DNA of 64,000 nucleotides, from positions 114,879-178,878 of the forward strand of contig JAIFNA010000004.1 of the NCBI GenBank assembly GCA_020048055.1, written 5' to 3'. This document shows positions 61,136 to 64,000 of the stretch, one piece after another. How positions within the stretch are numbered: position 1 is the first letter of the stretch; each line of letters starts with the position of its first letter. The translations under genes were made by a program, and so were the position numbers. This stretch comes from Arcobacter sp. GTDB lineage: Bacteria > Campylobacterota > Campylobacteria > Campylobacterales > Arcobacteraceae. The notes under the pieces are model-generated. The model was given only the letters and a program-made list of their open reading frames with translations, made no database searches and had not been told where the DNA came from.

Positions 61136-63904
61136 TTATATACTTACAATTTCAATGCTATCTTTTTTCAAATAAACCAAATATCCAACCGTATCAGATG
61201 ACGTTATATGCCTGATACACTTCATATAATGTTGCACTTGTTTAATATGTGAATTTTCTTGATTATTGGTAGTTTTATAATCCACTACAATATATGAGTT
61301 GTTTTTTTGAATTAACAAATCTATGATTTTTAAATCATTTTCAAAAACCAAACTTTGCTCTTTTGTAAAAATTCCATCTTTAATTAATTCAATAAATGAT
61401 TTATCTTTAATCAACCTTTCAAGCCTATGACGTATATCATTAAATTCATCATCATTCAAGATTGAAGAGAATTTATTATTTGCAATTTTTATAGCAAAAT
61501 CTATCGATTTTAAATCAAAATTGCCCATCATCTCCAAACAATAGTGAGTTGCGAGTCCAAAATATCTAGCTTTAAGATCTTCAATATTCTCCAAACTTTC
61601 TTTTTTATCCAACTCCTGAGTACCTAAAACCAAAGGTTCAAAAGTTACTATTGGGTTTGTAGTATCTATCTTATTTGTACTTTCCTCCAAAAATAAAGTT
61701 CCCAAAGATAAATTTGAAATATCTCCTAGAATATCAAACGCACTTTGTTTCATTTTTTTAAAAATTATCAAATTATTTTTTGCTCTAGTTAGAGCCACAT
61801 ACAAAACATTCATCTCATCATCTAAAATTTGATTTTTCTCTATCTCAATTGCTTTTTTATACTCGACATCAAACTCTTCTCTTTGTTTCTCTTTATAATA
61901 AATTTTACTTAAATCAATTTTGTTGTACGAAAAAAGAAGTGGTGACTTATCATTATTTTTATTTTTTATCCTATCAAGAAGTAGTACGGTATCAAATTCT
62001 AACCCTTTAGATTTAAAAATTGTCAAAATCTGCAAGCCAACATTTTCACTGTTTACAACTGAAGTATCATTTTTATCTATTTCATAAATAAAATCAACGA
62101 TATCGCTATATCTACTTAAATCCTCAATAAATTTTAAAGCATTACTATCAAGAACCGAATAATACGAAGCGATATCTTTGATTAAAAAAATCAAATCAAT
62201 CCCTTTTAGTTCAATACTGTATGTAATCTCATCTAAAAACTCAAAGCCCATAAGTGAATTAAAATTACTTTTATAGATATCAACTTTAAAATAGAGATAT
62301 TTAACAAGATTGATTAGTGCTTTTACATTATTTTGTTCTATAAGTTTTGATGTCATATCTGTGACAAAATCTATTTCACTAAAATTTCCTTTTAAATATT
62401 CATAAACTTCCAATACATCATTATTGGTATAAGTTAAAATAGCTACATTATTTGGGTTAATTCCATTTTTCAAAAGTTCTTCTAATTTATCTTTTAAAAA
62501 ACTAAATTTTTCATTTTTATTGTTTTCTTTATCTTCATCATCATTTTGAAACTCTAAAATTTCAACAAAACCGTCAATTTTAGAATTAACAAACTGTTTT
62601 TGGTACTCATAATTTGGGATATTTAAAAAAATATCGTTTACAAAACCTACAATATTTTTACTACTCCTATAATTCATATCGAGTATTTTTAGTTTTATTA
62701 CTTCGTTAAATTTATTTAATACAAAACTAAAAAGTTCTTTTTTACCGCCACGAAATCTGTAAATCGACTGTTTTGTATCACCAACATAAAAAAAAGATTT
62801 ATAGCTCATATCTTCACTTGTACCACTTAATATCTCCTCAATTAAAGGCTCAAGTATTTTATACTGAATAACTGACGTATCTTGAAATTCATCGATCAAA
62901 ATATGATTATACTTTGCATCAAGCCTAAAGTACAAAAAATCTTTGTCAATATATTTTTGCAATAAAATATACACAAGATTTGTAATATCATTAAATTGTA
63001 AAGAGTTTTTATTTTTTTTATATTTATATCTAAATGCCTTAAAATGATTAAAAATATCAAACAGTTGATTTAAAATTCCAATCTCTTTATATTTAAAATA
63101 GCTACTAAGATGCCGTTTAATTTTCACTAATTCATCATCAAGATTTGATGGGAATTTAGCTTTTTTAAAATAGCTATACTCATTTAAACTATTTTTTGTT
63201 AACCAAGTTTTACCACAATTAAGTAATTCACTTAAAGTATCAAAATTAACAGAATTAATTGCAGCATTAGAGAGATTAGAATTTAAAACAAACTCTTTTA
63301 TTTTAAATGAATCTCTCATAATTTCATTTTCAAGGAGAGATAAAATCTCCTCCTTAAAATCTACTTTAGCAAATTGCTCTGTTTTTGCATCAAGTAAAAC
63401 AAATAATTCAATAATTGAATTTAATTTTTTATCATTTGTATGTGAAAAATTTATAAGATTTGTAAATTCAAGTGGAGTGAGTGAGAGTAAAAATTTATAA
63501 AGCATCAAGTCATAATCATCGTTGTCAATAATAAAATCATCACTTATATCAAGATATCCACTAAATTCACGTAAAATCTTATTTGTAAATTTATCAAGCG
63601 TTAATATATATATTTCACTTGCTAACAAAATATCTATAATCTTATTTTTTTTTGCCAAAATCTGAGAAATATCCAAATCAGTTTGTGTAGAAATCTCTTC
63701 TAAGATAGTGTTATCACTGCCTAAATTAAGTAATGTATTAAATATTCGCTCACTCATTTCAAAAGAGGCTTTATTTGTAAAAGTTAATGTTAGGATTGTA
63801 TTTGGATTAATATCTAAAAAAAGTAATGAAATATATCGCAAGGTTAAAGCATAAGTTTTACCACTTCCTGCACTTGCTTGAAGACTTAAATATTGCTCCA
63901 TCAT
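61136..63904 (-). CDS. addA: AddA/RecB-type helicase-nuclease
   Basis: 922 residues. The UvrD-type helicase has Walker A SAGSGKTYALTLR (about 11-23), motif II region ILIDEFQDTSVIQYKIL, motif III GDTKQSIYRFRGG and motif VI VALTRAKNN. The C-terminus shows a PD-(D/E)xK nuclease core (VVDYKTTNN). This matches AddA of Campylobacterota, the helicase-nuclease that works with AddB in double-strand break repair. addB is not in the window. It starts with two ATGs at 63904 and lies 46 bases from the 5S rRNA end. Confidence 0.8.
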   Translation of the reverse strand: MMEQYLSLQASAGSGKTYALTLRYISLLFLDINPNTILTLTFTNKASFEMSERIFNTLLNLGSDNTILEEISTQTDLDISQILAKKNKIIDILLASEIYILTLDKFTNKILREFSGYLDISDDFIIDNDDYDLMLYKFLLSLTPLEFTNLINFSHTNDKKLNSIIELFVLLDAKTEQFAKVDFKEEILSLLENEIMRDSFKIKEFVLNSNLSNAAINSVNFDTLSELLNCGKTWLTKNSLNEYSYFKKAKFPSNLDDELVKIKRHLSSYFKYKEIGILNQLFDIFNHFKAFRYKYKKNKNSLQFNDITNLVYILLQKYIDKDFLYFRLDAKYNHILIDEFQDTSVIQYKILEPLIEEILSGTSEDMSYKSFFYVGDTKQSIYRFRGGKKELFSFVLNKFNEVIKLKILDMNYRSSKNIVGFVNDIFLNIPNYEYQKQFVNSKIDGFVEILEFQNDDEDKENNKNEKFSFLKDKLEELLKNGINPNNVAILTYTNNDVLEVYEYLKGNFSEIDFVTDMTSKLIEQNNVKALINLVKYLYFKVDIYKSNFNSLMGFEFLDEITYSIELKGIDLIFLIKDIASYYSVLDSNALKFIEDLSRYSDIVDFIYEIDKNDTSVVNSENVGLQILTIFKSKGLEFDTVLLLDRIKNKNNDKSPLLFSYNKIDLSKIYYKEKQREEFDVEYKKAIEIEKNQILDDEMNVLYVALTRAKNNLIIFKKMKQSAFDILGDISNLSLGTLFLEESTNKIDTTNPIVTFEPLVLGTQELDKKESLENIEDLKARYFGLATHYCLEMMGNFDLKSIDFAIKIANNKFSSILNDDEFNDIRHRLERLIKDKSFIELIKDGIFTKEQSLVFENDLKIIDLLIQKNNSYIVVDYKTTNNQENSHIKQVQHYMKCIRHITSSDTVGYLVYLKKDSIEIVSI

Positions 63905-63950
63905 ATTTCATAACCTCTAAAATTAGTAAATAAAAAAAGAGACCTTAAAA

Positions 63951-64000
63951 GTTGGCGGCGACCTACGTTTCCACAACTGAAAGCTGCAGTATTATCGGCG
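63951..64000 (-). rRNA. rrf: 5S rRNA, 3' end (cut by window edge)
   Basis: On the minus strand the last 50 bases read as the 3' part of a 5S rRNA, with GATAATACTGCAG and GAAACGTAGGTCGC close to the end. The 5' half is outside the window. A T-run follows at about 63932-63938 (minus strand) and may be the end of the rRNA transcript. The rRNA operon would thus lie to the right. Confidence 0.9.

Noticed and set aside
61136..63904. A plain UvrD/PcrA helicase
   Set aside because: The C-terminal DYKT nuclease core and the length fit AddA/RecB instead.
1..64000. tRNA genes or CRISPR repeats
   Set aside because: The intergenic gaps are mostly shorter than a tRNA and no cloverleaf or regularly spaced repeats were seen.

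Overview
The window looks like a chromosomal segment of a Campylobacterota (epsilonproteobacterial) genome. It is AT-rich and carries the fabH-plsX-rpmF-ndk-fdxA block, rpsB-tsf, pyrB, pyrG, the cbb3 oxidase maturation pair ccoI-ccoS, a UbiD-type menaquinone decarboxylase and a large flagellar cluster with PflA- and PflB-like proteins. Many promoters show a TATAAT -10 with little visible -35. The single large flagellar operon in unusual order suggests an Arcobacter- or Sulfurimonas-like organism, but the genus cannot be fixed from the sequence alone.

Layout. 1-2426 is core metabolism and translation, minus strand. 2591-22543 is a 20 kb accessory block. Its plus-strand operon encodes a membrane sensor, a MotA/ExbB-like and a MotB-like protein, a TolC with SPOR-like extensions, a LapD-like degenerate GGDEF/EAL protein, a lipoprotein with the same SPOR-like domain, and a Sel1-repeat protein. 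Then come a CHASE2/cyclase gene (minus), a FecR-like gene split in two (plus), and a minus-strand operon for a methyltransferase-TPR-glycosyltransferase fusion, a LapB-type ABC exporter and a HlyD/LapC-type adaptor. Together these make a complete type I secretion system of the adhesin-exporting kind, with c-di-GMP-type control and its own putative ion-channel pair. No secreted adhesin or LapG protease is in the window. This block is the best candidate for an undescribed system.

22624-27395 holds pyrB, a BI-1 family protein, a stand-alone ThiD2-like protein, a cytochrome c and pyrG. 27433-46142 is the flagellar cluster, all minus strand: motor switch (fliN, fliY), export gate (fliR, flhB), rod and hook (fliE, flgC, flgJ, flgD, two flgE paralogues, fliK), placement and number control (flhF, flhG), and the periplasmic TPR motor scaffold. 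46255-50247 is rpsB-tsf-ABC ATPase-pseudo-receiver protein-gmk. 50249-63904 holds a c-di-GMP phosphodiesterase response regulator, an asparaginase half-domain protein, ccoI-ccoS, an exported Hsp20, the menaquinone decarboxylase, recJ, a chemoreceptor with a haem-c motif and an AddA/RecB-type helicase-nuclease. The last 50 bases are the 3' end of a 5S rRNA gene on the minus strand, so an rRNA operon lies beyond the right edge.

No CRISPR array, insertion sequence, transposase, integrase or tRNA was found, and no stretch over 300 bases lacks a gene.
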